Source of the DNA: CAWHXG01 sp963833235
GTDB taxonomy: Bacteria > Pseudomonadota > Alphaproteobacteria > Rhodobacterales > Rhodobacteraceae
Assembly: GCA_963833235.1 (NCBI GenBank)
Contig: CAWHXG010000001.1
Span: 248,001-312,000 of the forward strand
Reading direction: 5' to 3'
DNA: 64,000 bases
Part shown: positions 51,575-59,962 of the stretch, piece by piece
Layout of the letters: each line of letters begins with the position of its first letter
How positions within the stretch are numbered: the stretch's first letter is position 1
The notes under the pieces: generated by a model
What the model was told of the DNA's origin: nothing
Database searches by the model: none
Seen by the model: the letters and a program-made list of their open reading frames with translations, nothing else
Program-made: the position numbers and the translations under genes

Positions 51575-52426
51575 ATGCAATGGCGCGGACGCGGCACAAG
51601 CCGCAACATTCAGGACAGGCGCGGGCGCCGGGGCGGCGGCGCGGCGCTTGGCATCGGCGGGCTCGGCACGCTGGTCATCGTCGTCGTCGGGTTTTTCCTT
51701 GGCATCGACGTGCGGCCGATCCTGGGGCTGCTCGAAGGCGGCGGGGTCGCGCCCTCGCAGGAGGTCACCGGCCCCAACTCTATCGACGATGAGAACGAAG
51801 AGTTCGTGGCCGTCGTCCTGCGCGATACCGAAGCCGTCTGGGGCGACATCTTCCAGCAATCCGGGCTGCAATACCGGGAGCCGGAGCTTGTGCTCTTCAG
51901 CGGTCGCACCAGTTCGGCCTGCGGCGCCGCCAGCGCGGCATCGGGCCCGTTCTACTGCCCGGGCGACCAGCGGATTTTCCTCGACATGGATTTCTTTCGC
52001 GTGCTGGAGCAGCGGATGGGCGCGCGCGGCGATTTTGCGAAAGCCTACGTGATTGCCCACGAGGTGGCCCACCACGTGCAGAACCAGCTCGGCACGCTGA
52101 GCGAGGTCAATCAGGCCCGCGCCCGCGGATCGGAGCGCGAGAGCAACGCGCTTTCGGTGCGGATCGAGCTGCAGGCGGATTGCTATGCCGGGGTCTGGTC
52201 GCGCGCCATCGGCGAGCGCTTCGGCGTTCTGGACGACGGCGACATCGACGAGGCGCTGGCGACAGCCGCCGCCATCGGCGACGACGCCCTGCAGCGCGCC
52301 GCGCAAGGGGTGGTGGTGCCCGACAGCTTCACCCACGGCAGCAGCGCCCAGCGGCAGGAATGGTTCTACAACGGCTATCGGACCGGCAATCCCCAGGATT
52401 GCGACACGTTCGCTGCGGCCCTCTGA
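51575..52426 (+). CDS. Neutral zinc metallopeptidase (YpfJ/KPN_02809 family)
   Basis: A 283-residue membrane-anchored protein: MQWRGRGTSRNIQDRRG at the N-terminus, a transmembrane helix at about residues 29-47 (LGIGGLGTLVIVVVGFFLGI), then the extracytoplasmic domain with SACGAASAASGPFYCPGDQRIFLD and the zinc motif AYVIAHEVAHHVQNQLG near residue 155. The downstream glutamate ligand lies in RIELQADCYAGVW. Substrate unknown. It lies 28 bp after fumC. Confidence 0.88.
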   Translation: MQWRGRGTSRNIQDRRGRRGGGAALGIGGLGTLVIVVVGFFLGIDVRPILGLLEGGGVAPSQEVTGPNSIDDENEEFVAVVLRDTEAVWGDIFQQSGLQYREPELVLFSGRTSSACGAASAASGPFYCPGDQRIFLDMDFFRVLEQRMGARGDFAKAYVIAHEVAHHVQNQLGTLSEVNQARARGSERESNALSVRIELQADCYAGVWSRAIGERFGVLDDGDIDEALATAAAIGDDALQRAAQGVVVPDSFTHGSSAQRQEWFYNGYRTGNPQDCDTFAAAL

Positions 52427-52433
52427 GGAACCG

Positions 52434-52634
52434 ATGGCCAAGCGTCCCATCTCCCTCAGCGCGGCCCGCAAGGCCAAGACGCGCGCCGGCAACCGGGCCG
52501 AGGCCGATGCCAACGCCGCACGCTTCGGGCGAACGAAGGCCGAGGTCGCGCGTGATGCGGCCAGCGCCTCCCGGTCGGTCGCGCGGCTGGAGGCGCACCG
52601 CATCGACCGCGAAGAGCCGCCGGGCGGGTCGTGA
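52434..52634 (+). CDS. DUF4169 family protein
   Basis: A 66-residue basic, helical protein with the family signature ISLSAARKAKTRAGNRAEAD ... RFGRTKAEV. ATG 52434 follows GAGGAACCG. It overlaps the next gene's GTG start. Common in Rhodobacterales immediately ahead of the ribbon-helix-helix gene; function unknown. Confidence 0.8.
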   Translation: MAKRPISLSAARKAKTRAGNRAEADANAARFGRTKAEVARDAASASRSVARLEAHRIDREEPPGGS

Positions 52635-52915
52635 CAGACCGGCCGCGCAAACGCTCCCTGACGCTGCGCGGCCATGCCACCAGCGTCAGCCTTGAAGATG
52701 AGTTCTGGCAGGCCTTCCGCCAGATCGCCGCGCGCGAAGGGCGCTCCGTCAGTGCCCTTGCCGCAGAGCTCGATACCGCGCGGCTGCACGACGCCGCCGG
52801 GATTCCGGCGACCGGGCTTGCCACCGCAATCCGGCTGCACGTCTTGCGCGACTACCAGAGGCGGGAGCTCGAGGCGCGGGACGCCCAGCGTGGAATTGGG
52901 GCGCACGGCGGCTGA
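52631..52915 (+). CDS. Ribbon-helix-helix domain protein
   Basis: A 94-residue protein started at GTG 52631, overlapping the DUF4169 stop. RSLTLRGHATSVSLEDEFW supplies the beta strand and AFRQIAAREGRSVSALAAELD the two helices of an RHH_4-type fold. Likely a small DNA-binding regulator; its target is unknown. Length is normal. Confidence 0.8.
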   Translation: MTDRPRKRSLTLRGHATSVSLEDEFWQAFRQIAAREGRSVSALAAELDTARLHDAAGIPATGLATAIRLHVLRDYQRRELEARDAQRGIGAHGG

Positions 52916-52986
52916 CCGTATCCGCTGGAGCCGCCCTGGCGGCTGGGCTACCCCTCCCAGACCTTGAAGCGGCGGACGGGCGAGCC

Positions 52987-54165
52987 ATGACCGAGACGGG
53001 AACAGACGATCTGCCCGGCCTCATCCTTCGGGAGGCCTGCGATCTGCGCCGCGATCACGTGCGCCCCGCCGCCCGGCGCAGCGCGCATTACCTCGAACGG
53101 TACGATGACCGGACGCTTCTGTACGATTGCGTGCGTGACCCAGGCGGGTCCCGCCTCATCATCACCGCGCCACGCTTCCTGAACCTCTGGGCGCCCTTCC
53201 GCGCCGGCCTGAAGGTAGGCGGCAAGCCGGTGCAACGCCTGCGTCGCCGCAAATGGCTGCGCTGCGAGCAGATCACCTTCGCGGGGGGCGAGGGCCCGGT
53301 GACGGTCGAGGTTGGCGGGGAAAGGTATGAGATCGCCCCGCGCCAATCGCTTGCCGAACGGTTCGCGGGGCTGGACTGCCTGCTGGCGGTCAACAAGAAC
53401 AACGCGCTGCACTGGATCGCCGATTGGGCGCGCTATCACGCCGCCGAGCACGGCGCGCGCGGGGTCGTGCTGTTCGACAACGGCTCGACCGATTACGGGA
53501 TCGCCGAGCTGGCCGCGACCCTTTCGGCGGTGCCGGGGATCGAAGCGGCCGCCATCCTCTCCGCTCCCTTCCCCTATGGCCCCAGCGACAAGGGCCGCCC
53601 GATGGAGGTCAGCCCGCGCTTCTTCCAGACCGCCATGCTGAACATCGCCCGGGCCGATGCGCTTGCCCGGGCGGGCGCGGTCCTGAGCATCGACATCGAC
53701 GAGATCGTCGTCCGGCCCGACGGTGCGCCGCGCGTGTTCGACCTGGCCCGGGCGCGGCTGGGCGGGATGGTCACGATCCAGGGGCGATGGATCTTTCCCG
53801 ATCCTGCCGCCGGACTGCCGGCCGATCAGGGGTCGCATGGTTTCCGCACCCGGCCGGATCGCAAGTGCAATCGGAAATGGTGCCTGGTGCCCGGCAAGGG
53901 CATGAGCCGCTTCGGCTGGGCGGTCCACCAGATCGGCGGCATCCTGCAGAACATCGCCACCAACACCAAGGGCGCGCGGCTGCTGCATTGCCGGGGCACC
54001 TCGACCGGCTGGAAGACCAAGCGTTTCGCCCTGCCGGACGGCCTTCAGCCGGAGCCGTGGCTCGCAGCTTTCATGGCCCGGCATTTCCCGGTGCGGGATG
54101 GCGCTGTCAGCCGACGAGCGCCAGGGCCGGAAACCGCTCCAGCAGCCACCACGAGAAGGTCGTGA
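52987..54165 (+). CDS. Glycosyltransferase family 2/92-like protein
   Basis: A 392-residue protein with a GT-A-like core: NKNNALHWIADWARYHAAEHG, VVLFDNGSTDYG near residue 160 and the DxD-type SIDIDEIVVRP near residue 236, then GRWIFPDP, NRKWCLVPG and ATNTKGARLLHCRGTSTGWK. It resembles GT92/GT2 proteins that modify surface glycans; donor and acceptor are unknown. Its 3' end overlaps the convergent ccdA-like gene by about 59 bp, and the low-complexity last 25 residues may be poorly conserved. Confidence 0.78.
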   Translation: MTETGTDDLPGLILREACDLRRDHVRPAARRSAHYLERYDDRTLLYDCVRDPGGSRLIITAPRFLNLWAPFRAGLKVGGKPVQRLRRRKWLRCEQITFAGGEGPVTVEVGGERYEIAPRQSLAERFAGLDCLLAVNKNNALHWIADWARYHAAEHGARGVVLFDNGSTDYGIAELAATLSAVPGIEAAAILSAPFPYGPSDKGRPMEVSPRFFQTAMLNIARADALARAGAVLSIDIDEIVVRPDGAPRVFDLARARLGGMVTIQGRWIFPDPAAGLPADQGSHGFRTRPDRKCNRKWCLVPGKGMSRFGWAVHQIGGILQNIATNTKGARLLHCRGTSTGWKTKRFALPDGLQPEPWLAAFMARHFPVRDGAVSRRAPGPETAPAATTRRS

Positions 54166-54859
54166 ACGCCCCGGTCAGCAGAGCGACGCCGACGATCAGC
54201 AGCAAGGCGCCCATCGATCGTTCGATGGCCACCATATGCCGCTTCATCCAGCTCATCACGCCGACCATGCGCTGCATGAAGATCGCCGCCAGGAGGAACG
54301 GGATGCCGAGCCCCGCCGCATAGACCCCAAGCAGCGCGGTGCCGCGCGAGACGGAGGCTTCGGACGCCGCCATCGACAGGATCATGCCGAGCTGCGGGCC
54401 GATGCAGGGGGTCCATCCGAAGGCGAAGGCGAGACCCAGGATATAGGCGCCGAAGGCCGAGCCGCCGCGATCCCCGGCATCCAGCCGCGCCTCGCGGTCA
54501 AGGATCGGAATGCGGAAGACGCCAAGGAAGTGCAGCCCGAAGACGATGACCACCAGCCCGGAGGCGCGCGCGAAGAGGGTCTGGTTCTGCAGGAAGAACG
54601 CACCGAAGACCGATGCGGTGAAGCCGAGCAGCAGGAACACGGTCGAGAGGCCCAGCACGAAGAACAGCGCCGCGGTGACCGCCCGGCGCTGGCCGCGCCC
54701 CCGGTCGCCGATCTCGGCCAGCGAGACGCCGGACATGTAGGCGAGATAGGGCGGAACGATGGGAAGCACGCAGGGCGACGCGAACGAGAACACCCCCGCC
54801 AGCAGCGCGATAAAGGCTGCCATCAGCAGCGGTGCGTCGATGATCTCGAACCCGAACAT
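54107..54859 (-). CDS. Cytochrome c biogenesis protein CcdA family
   Basis: A 250-residue membrane protein with six helices: FIALLAGVFSFASPCVLPIVPPYLAYMSG contains the first redox Cys-Pro, and AFAFGWTPCIGPQLGMILS the second. These two cysteines carry electrons from cytoplasmic thioredoxin to periplasmic thiol reductases for cytochrome c maturation. The other helices and the C-terminus are complete. Start ATG 54857-54859. Confidence 0.92.
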   Translation of the reverse strand: MFGFEIIDAPLLMAAFIALLAGVFSFASPCVLPIVPPYLAYMSGVSLAEIGDRGRGQRRAVTAALFFVLGLSTVFLLLGFTASVFGAFFLQNQTLFARASGLVVIVFGLHFLGVFRIPILDREARLDAGDRGGSAFGAYILGLAFAFGWTPCIGPQLGMILSMAASEASVSRGTALLGVYAAGLGIPFLLAAIFMQRMVGVMSWMKRHMVAIERSMGALLLIVGVALLTGAFTTFSWWLLERFPALALVG

Positions 54860-55085
54860 GCCTTTGCCATATCGCGGCCGCGGTGCGGCGTCACGGGGGG
54901 TGAGGCGTCACAACGACGTGCCGCCGTGGGCCGCCGGCGGGGTGCATGAACTACCCCCGCCCCGTCCGGATTTGTCGGGTCACCATGCCATGCCGCTGTG
55001 GGCCACAAGTGCGGTGCGGGTACACGGCAGCCCGTGCGGCATGCCGGGCATGGCGCGCGTCCCGGAACGGCCCTAGGATCTGCGC
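54860..55085. other. Short intergenic region with an imperfect direct repeat
   Basis: TGCCGCCGTGGGCC (54919-54932) and TGCCGCTGTGGGCC (54991-55004) differ at one base and are 72 bp apart. No gene is present; this is the divergent region between ccdA and the TusA-like gene. Confidence 0.4.
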
Positions 55086-55325
55086 ATGACCCCTGACGAC
55101 ACGCTCGATGCCACCGGCCTGCCTTGCCCCCTGCCCGTTCTGAAGGCGCGCAAGCGGCTGAAGGGCATGGCGGCAGGCAGCCGGCTTTGCGTTCTGGCGG
55201 ACGATCCGGCAGCGGTGATCGACATTCCACACTATTGCGCGGAGGCCGGCCACACACTGGAAGTGTCGGAGACCGCGGCCAGCCCCATGCGCTTCGTGAT
55301 CCGCAAGGGCGGGCCGGCCGGCTGA
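55086..55325 (+). CDS. TusA-like sulfurtransferase
   Basis: A 79-residue TusA/SirA-fold protein. LDATGLPCPLPVLKARKRLKG carries the active-site CPxP cysteine, followed by LCVLADDPAAVIDIPHYCAEAGH. Family members relay sulfur for tRNA thiolation or molybdenum cofactor synthesis; the exact role here is unknown. The stop codon lies in the loop of a strong hairpin (55311-55340). Confidence 0.88.
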   Translation: MTPDDTLDATGLPCPLPVLKARKRLKGMAAGSRLCVLADDPAAVIDIPHYCAEAGHTLEVSETAASPMRFVIRKGGPAG

Positions 55326-55340
55326 TGCGCCGGCCGGGCC
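55311..55340. terminator. Strong hairpin between convergent tusA-like and rne genes
   Basis: GGGCCGGCCGGC and GCCGGCCGGGCC form a 12-bp stem with one mismatch around TGATGC. There is no T tract on either strand, so factor-assisted or structural termination for both converging genes is only inferred. Confidence 0.4.
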
Positions 55341-55350
55341 GTGCCGAGAC

Positions 55351-58185
55351 TCAAAGAGACCACCAGCCCCGCCGCTTCGGCTTCGCGGGCTCCGGCACCG
55401 TCTCAGGCGCCGGGGTCACGTTCTCGGCTGGCGGCTCCTCGGTCTGCGGCTCTGCCGCCTGCCCGTTCCCGGCCTCGCCGGTCACGTAATCGGCCGGGCT
55501 CAATCCGCCCGTGCGCGGCGCGTCGGGTTCGCTTTTGCCGGCCTCAGGCGCGGGGCCGGGCTCGGCCGACATCGCACCGTTCGCGGATGCGACCAGCTGC
55601 TCGCCCCCGGCCTGCGAGGGCTCCTCCGGCACGGGCACATCGCCGAGATCGGCGGTGAGCTGGCTCATCGAACGCGCCGTTCTGCAACGTGACGGAGGGC
55701 GCGTCGAGGAGGGTAGTCCGTTCTCCGGCGACGTCTTCGGCCACGATGTCGGCTTGCGTTTCGCCTTCGGGGCCCACGGGCAGGGGCGCCGGCGCCTCCT
55801 GCGGGAACTCCTGCCCGGCCGCCAGGGCTGCCTCGCTCGGCCGGGGATCGTCCCCCTCCCCATCGGAGTGCTGCGCTTCGCCGTTGCGGTCGGCGCTGCG
55901 CGCCTCCCCCTCGGCACCGCCCTCGGAGGCGTCACCGCCGCCCTTGCGCCGACGACGCCGGCGCCGGCGCTTCTTCGGCCGCCCTTCGTCGCCGTCGGAC
56001 GCCTCGACCCGGTCCGACCGCTCTTCGCGGCTCTGCTCAACCGCGGTCTCGGCGGGCGCCTCTGCCTGCGCCTCGGCCTCTTCCTCCTCGACCGGATCGA
56101 CGATGAGTTCGTCGGCCTCGTCCTCGGGGACATCATCGAGGCGTTGCCGCTGACAACCGGGGCCAGCTCGACCTTTCGGGTCGCGGTCTTGAACTTCTCG
56201 ATCCCGAAATCGGGGCTCACCAGCGTCGGGTCGGCATCGACGCGGATCGACAGGCCATACCGCGCCTCGATCGCCGCCACATGCTCACGCTTGTAGTTCA
56301 GAAGGTAGTTGGCGATGCCGATGGGCGCCCTCACCAGCACCTCGCTCGACCGTCCGCGCGTGCCTTCCTCTTCCAGCTGCCGCAGGATCGACAGCGCGAG
56401 GCTGTCGTCCGACCGGATAAGCCCGGTGCCGTGGCAGGCATGGCAGGGCTGCGTGGTGGCCTCGATCATGCCGGGGCGCAGCCGCTGGCGGCTCATCTCC
56501 AGCAGCCCGAAGCCGCTGATCCGACCCACCTGGATGCGCGCGCGGTCGGTCTTCAGCTTGTCCTTGAACAGCTTCTCGACCTTGGCGTTGTTGCGCCGGT
56601 CGTCCATGTCGATGAAGTCGATCACGATCAGGCCGGCCAGGTCGCGCAGGCGCAGCTGGCGGGCGACCTCCTCGGCGGCCTCCATGTTGGTCTTCAGCGC
56701 GGTATCCTCGATCGAGGCTTCCTTGGTCGCCTTGCCGGAATTGACGTCGATCGCCACCAGCGCCTCGGTCACGCCGATCACGATGTAGCCACCCGACCTC
56801 AGCTTCACCGTCGGGTTGAACATCGCCGACAGATAGCTTTCCACCTGGTGCCGCGCGAAGAGCGGCATCGGATCGGTATAGGGTTTCACGTTCTTGGCAT
56901 GCGAGGGCATGATCATCCGCATGAAGTCCTTGGCGGTACGATAGCCCGCCTCGCCCTCCACGAAGACCTCGTCGATCTCGCGGTTGTAAAGATCGCGGAT
57001 CGACCGCTTGATCAGGTCGCCCTCGGCATAGATCTTCGCCGGCGCGATGGACTTCAGCGTCAGTTCGCGGATCTGCTCCCACAGCCGCTGAAGATACTCG
57101 TAGTCGCGCTTGATCTCGGTCTTGGTCCGCTTGGCTCCCGCCGTTCGCACGATCAGGCCGGCGCCATCGGGCACGTCGATCTCGGTGGCGATCTGCTTGA
57201 GCTTCTTGCGGTCGACGGCGTTGGTGATCTTGCGGGAAATCCCGCCGCCACGCGCGGTGTTGGGCATCAGCACGCAATAGCGCCCGGCCAGCGAGAGGTA
57301 GGTGGTCAGCGCCGCACCCTTGTTGCCGCGCTCTTCCTTGACGACCTGCACGAGCAGGATCTGCCGGACCTTGATGACCTCCTGGATCTTGTAGCGACGC
57401 GCGCGCGGGCGGCGTACGGGGCGGATATCGTCCGCGCTGTCGTCGTCGGCGACAGATTCGATGGTCATGTCGCGCCCGGAATCGTCGCTGGTCAGCGAGC
57501 GGCCGCGCGCGGCATCGGCGGGGGGGGCGACCTCTTCCAAGGCCGTATCGGCGTGATCGGCCGTATCGCTGTTGGCGACCTCGGAGGCACCGGGCGCGGG
57601 ATCGCCCGCTTCCCCGGTCCGGACATCGGTCGCGGCCGGCGCGGCCTCGCCCTCGTCATCCTCGGAGTGCTCCGCCAGGTCGACCACATCCATGCCGGGA
57701 ATGTCGTTCGACGGATCGTCGGCAGGCGCCGTCTGTGCCGCGTCCACCGCGACCACGGCATCGTCGCTCTCCACCTTCGCGGCGCGGCTTCGGCTGCGCG
57801 TGCGGCGGCGGGGCGACGGGCGCTCTTCCGCACCTGCCTCGCCGTCCTGCGCCTGGTCCGCGGGATCCTCGGCCTCCTCGGCGCGCATCTGCTCGGCATA
57901 GGCGCGTTCCTCGGCCATCAGCGCCTGACGGTCGGCGACCGGGATCTGGTAATAGTCCGGGTGGACCTCGGAGAAGGCGAGGAAGCCGTGGCGATTGCCG
58001 CCGTAGTCGATGAACGCCGCCTGAAGCGACGGTTCGACCCGGGTTACCTTGGCGAGATAGATGTTTCCGGCGAGCTGCCGCTTGTTCTCGGACTCAAAGT
58101 CGAATTCCTCGACCTTGTTGCCGTCCACCACGACCACGCGGGTTTCCTCCGCATGGGTGGCGTCGATGAGCATCTTGTTGGGCAT
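55351..58185 (-). CDS. rne: Ribonuclease E/G, with a compensated frameshift in the C-terminal region
   Basis: About 944 residues from ATG 58183-58185, which gives the family start MPNKMLIDATHAEETRVVVVDG. The S1 domain is interrupted by a long acidic/basic insertion (residues about 90-270). The RNase E catalytic core follows: GLIVRTAGAKRTKTEIKRDY, VEGEAGYRTAKDFMRM, GGYIVIGVTEALVAIDVNSG, DFIDMDDRRN, and the Zn-link CHACHGTGL. The core is intact. Residues about 684-840 (56136 to 55666) are read in a shifted frame; the neighbouring frame there encodes the expected acidic tail with a KKRRRRRRRRK block. The normal frame resumes for the last ~100 residues. It is the main mRNA-decay and rRNA-processing nuclease. 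Confidence 0.9.
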   Translation of the reverse strand: MPNKMLIDATHAEETRVVVVDGNKVEEFDFESENKRQLAGNIYLAKVTRVEPSLQAAFIDYGGNRHGFLAFSEVHPDYYQIPVADRQALMAEERAYAEQMRAEEAEDPADQAQDGEAGAEERPSPRRRTRSRSRAAKVESDDAVVAVDAAQTAPADDPSNDIPGMDVVDLAEHSEDDEGEAAPAATDVRTGEAGDPAPGASEVANSDTADHADTALEEVAPPADAARGRSLTSDDSGRDMTIESVADDDSADDIRPVRRPRARRYKIQEVIKVRQILLVQVVKEERGNKGAALTTYLSLAGRYCVLMPNTARGGGISRKITNAVDRKKLKQIATEIDVPDGAGLIVRTAGAKRTKTEIKRDYEYLQRLWEQIRELTLKSIAPAKIYAEGDLIKRSIRDLYNREIDEVFVEGEAGYRTAKDFMRMIMPSHAKNVKPYTDPMPLFARHQVESYLSAMFNPTVKLRSGGYIVIGVTEALVAIDVNSGKATKEASIEDTALKTNMEAAEEVARQLRLRDLAGLIVIDFIDMDDRRNNAKVEKLFKDKLKTDRARIQVGRISGFGLLEMSRQRLRPGMIEATTQPCHACHGTGLIRSDDSLALSILRQLEEEGTRGRSSEVLVRAPIGIANYLLNYKREHVAAIEARYGLSIRVDADPTLVSPDFGIEKFKTATRKVELAPVVSGNASMMSPRTRPTNSSSIRSRRKRPRRRQRRPPRPRLSRAAKSGRTGSRRPTATKGGRRSAGAGVVGARAAVTPPRAVPRGRRAAPTATAKRSTPMGRGTIPGRARQPWRPGRSSRRRRRRPCPWAPKAKRKPTSWPKTSPENGLPSSTRPPSRCRTARSMSQLTADLGDVPVPEEPSQAGGEQLVASANGAMSAEPGPAPEAGKSEPDAPRTGGLSPADYVTGEAGNGQAAEPQTEEPPAENVTPAPETVPEPAKPKRRGWWSL

Positions 58186-58570
58186 GAAGTCTCTTCGCAC
58201 CGGCGGGGCGCGGCCCGGGCAAACCCGGGTGGCGGCGCTGCACGGTGACTTGTCTGGGGGGATGGAGCGGCGGCCGACGACAAGGGAGCGGAGCCTTCGC
58301 CCGCCCGGTGCCTTGCGCTGACTGCGTCGACGTCCATCGCGTTTACCTCGGCGCCCCGGCGGGGCACCCGTTCAGTGGGCGCCCATCCGCACAGGGCGAC
58401 CGTTTGCAAGGATCCGGCTGCGTTCCGCGCAGGACAGAACCAGTTCGTTGGGCCCGCAACAGGACCCATTTCGACCGCCGCGCCGCGACACCGAACGTTT
58501 CGGCACCTGGCCGCCCGATTGGGGCATTGCGCAGCGGGGAAATTTGACGCCGGGAAAAGATCCGACGCAG
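58186..58570. other. rne upstream region
   Basis: About 385 bp before the rne start with no supported gene; a long leader is usual for RNase E, which controls its own mRNA through the 5' UTR. The response regulator gene ends in this region from the other side. No clear hairpin was identified by eye. Confidence 0.35.
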
Positions 58571-59962
58571 TCAGGTAAACCGTTCGGTATGTCTTTTACA
58601 ATGCCCTTTCGACTTCAGGCGTTGCCGCGCTACAGATAATCCGCGCGCGTCAATCCATACTTCGCCATTTTTTCGTTCAATGTACGGCGCGGCAGGCACA
58701 ATTCCTCCATCACCCGGGCGATGGATCCGGCGATGCCGGCGCATGGTGTTGTCGATCAGCATTCGCTCGAACGCCTCGACGTATTCCTTCAGCGGCTTGC
58801 CCTCTTCGGTCAGCGTCGTCGGCACCGCCTCGTTGTCGGCGATCAGCAGCGAAGTGATGGAGGCATCACCGCGGCGCACCTGCAGCAGCGCACGTTCGGC
58901 CACGTTGATCAGTTGGCGAATGTTGCCGGGCCAGGGCGCCTGCAGCAGTTGCGCGGCCTCCTGGGCGCTGACCTTCGGCGCGTCGCAGCCGTACTCCTCG
59001 GCGAAGCTCTGGCAGTAGGCGCTGAAGAGAAGCAGGATGTCGTCTCCGCGGGCCCGCAGCGGCGGCAATTGCAACCGAAGCCCCGACAGCCTGTGGAAGA
59101 GGTCGGTCCGCAGGATCTGCTCGCAGGTGCGGGTCGGATCCTGCAGGTTGCAGATGACGATCACACGCGGGGCCGTCGGATCGGCATCTTCACTGATCGC
59201 CGCGATCAGACGAGCCTGCGCGTCGGGGCGAAGATCCTCGATGTCCTCGATCACAAGGGTTCCGCTCCGCGCATCCGTCAGGGCACCGGGCGCCTCGCCC
59301 GCCGCGCCGAAGAGCAGGGCGCATTGCGAGGCCGCGTTGAGCCCCGCCGAAGACACGCGGATGAGCGGCCGCGCCGCACGCGGCCCAACGGCGTGCAGGG
59401 CGTGGGCCACCAGGGTCTTGCCCGTGCCGGTCTCGCCCTGGATCAGCACGTTGCCCTCGGCCTGACCCATATCGACGATATCCGCGCGCAGCTGCATCAT
59501 GGCCGGGCTGTCTCCGGCCAGACGGCTGATGGCCGAGGTCTCGTCCGCCAGCTCGTTGCGCAGGGCGCGGTTGTCGAGCGTTTGCCGCCGCGTCGCCACG
59601 GCGCGTCGGGCGATCTCGCTCATCCGGTCGGGGTCGAAGGGCTTCTCGAGGAAATCGTAGGCCCCGATGCGCATCGCCTCGACCGCCATCGGCACGTCGC
59701 CATGCCCGGTGATCAGGATCACCGGCAGGGCGCTGTCGAGATGCATCAGGCGCTTGAGAAACGCCATCCCGTCCATCCCGGGCATCTTGATGTCGGTCAT
59801 CACGATGCCCGGATAGCCCGGCTTGACGCTGGTCAGCGCGTCGCGGGCGCTGCCGTAAGTTTCCGTCTTGAACCCCGATAGGGCCAGCCACTGGCTGATC
59901 GACTGGCGCATGTCGAGCTCGTCGTCGACGATCGCGATCCTAATGTCTTCGCCCAAATTCAT
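58571..59962 (-). CDS. dctD: DctD-like response regulator with degenerate sigma-54 motif and frameshifted HTH
   Basis: A 463-residue NtrC-family regulator paired with the kinase encoded just upstream. The receiver domain has the phospho-acceptor Asp57 in VMTDIKMPGMDG. The AAA+ domain has Walker A GETGTGKT (176-183), but where GAFTGA should stand it reads GALTDA (226-231), and Walker B is VIEDIEDL. After MRRHR (about residue 410, nt 58727-58731) the frame departs from the family; removing one base restores IARVMEELCLPRRTLNEKMA and a stop at 58631-58633, i.e. the Fis-type HTH. As given, the DNA-binding helix is lost. An assembly error is possible. Confidence 0.85.
   Translation of the reverse strand: MNLGEDIRIAIVDDELDMRQSISQWLALSGFKTETYGSARDALTSVKPGYPGIVMTDIKMPGMDGMAFLKRLMHLDSALPVILITGHGDVPMAVEAMRIGAYDFLEKPFDPDRMSEIARRAVATRRQTLDNRALRNELADETSAISRLAGDSPAMMQLRADIVDMGQAEGNVLIQGETGTGKTLVAHALHAVGPRAARPLIRVSSAGLNAASQCALLFGAAGEAPGALTDARSGTLVIEDIEDLRPDAQARLIAAISEDADPTAPRVIVICNLQDPTRTCEQILRTDLFHRLSGLRLQLPPLRARGDDILLLFSAYCQSFAEEYGCDAPKVSAQEAAQLLQAPWPGNIRQLINVAERALLQVRRGDASITSLLIADNEAVPTTLTEEGKPLKEYVEAFERMLIDNTMRRHRRIHRPGDGGIVPAAPYIERKNGEVWIDARGLSVARQRLKSKGHCKRHTERFT

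Noticed and set aside
51299..52906. Minus-strand 535-codon open frame
   Set aside because: Opposite the fumC end, the metallopeptidase, DUF4169 and RHH genes, all of which have family motifs on the plus strand.
56281..58248. Plus-strand 655-codon open frame
   Set aside because: Antisense to the RNase E catalytic core; composition is typical of a shadow and it has no ribosome site.
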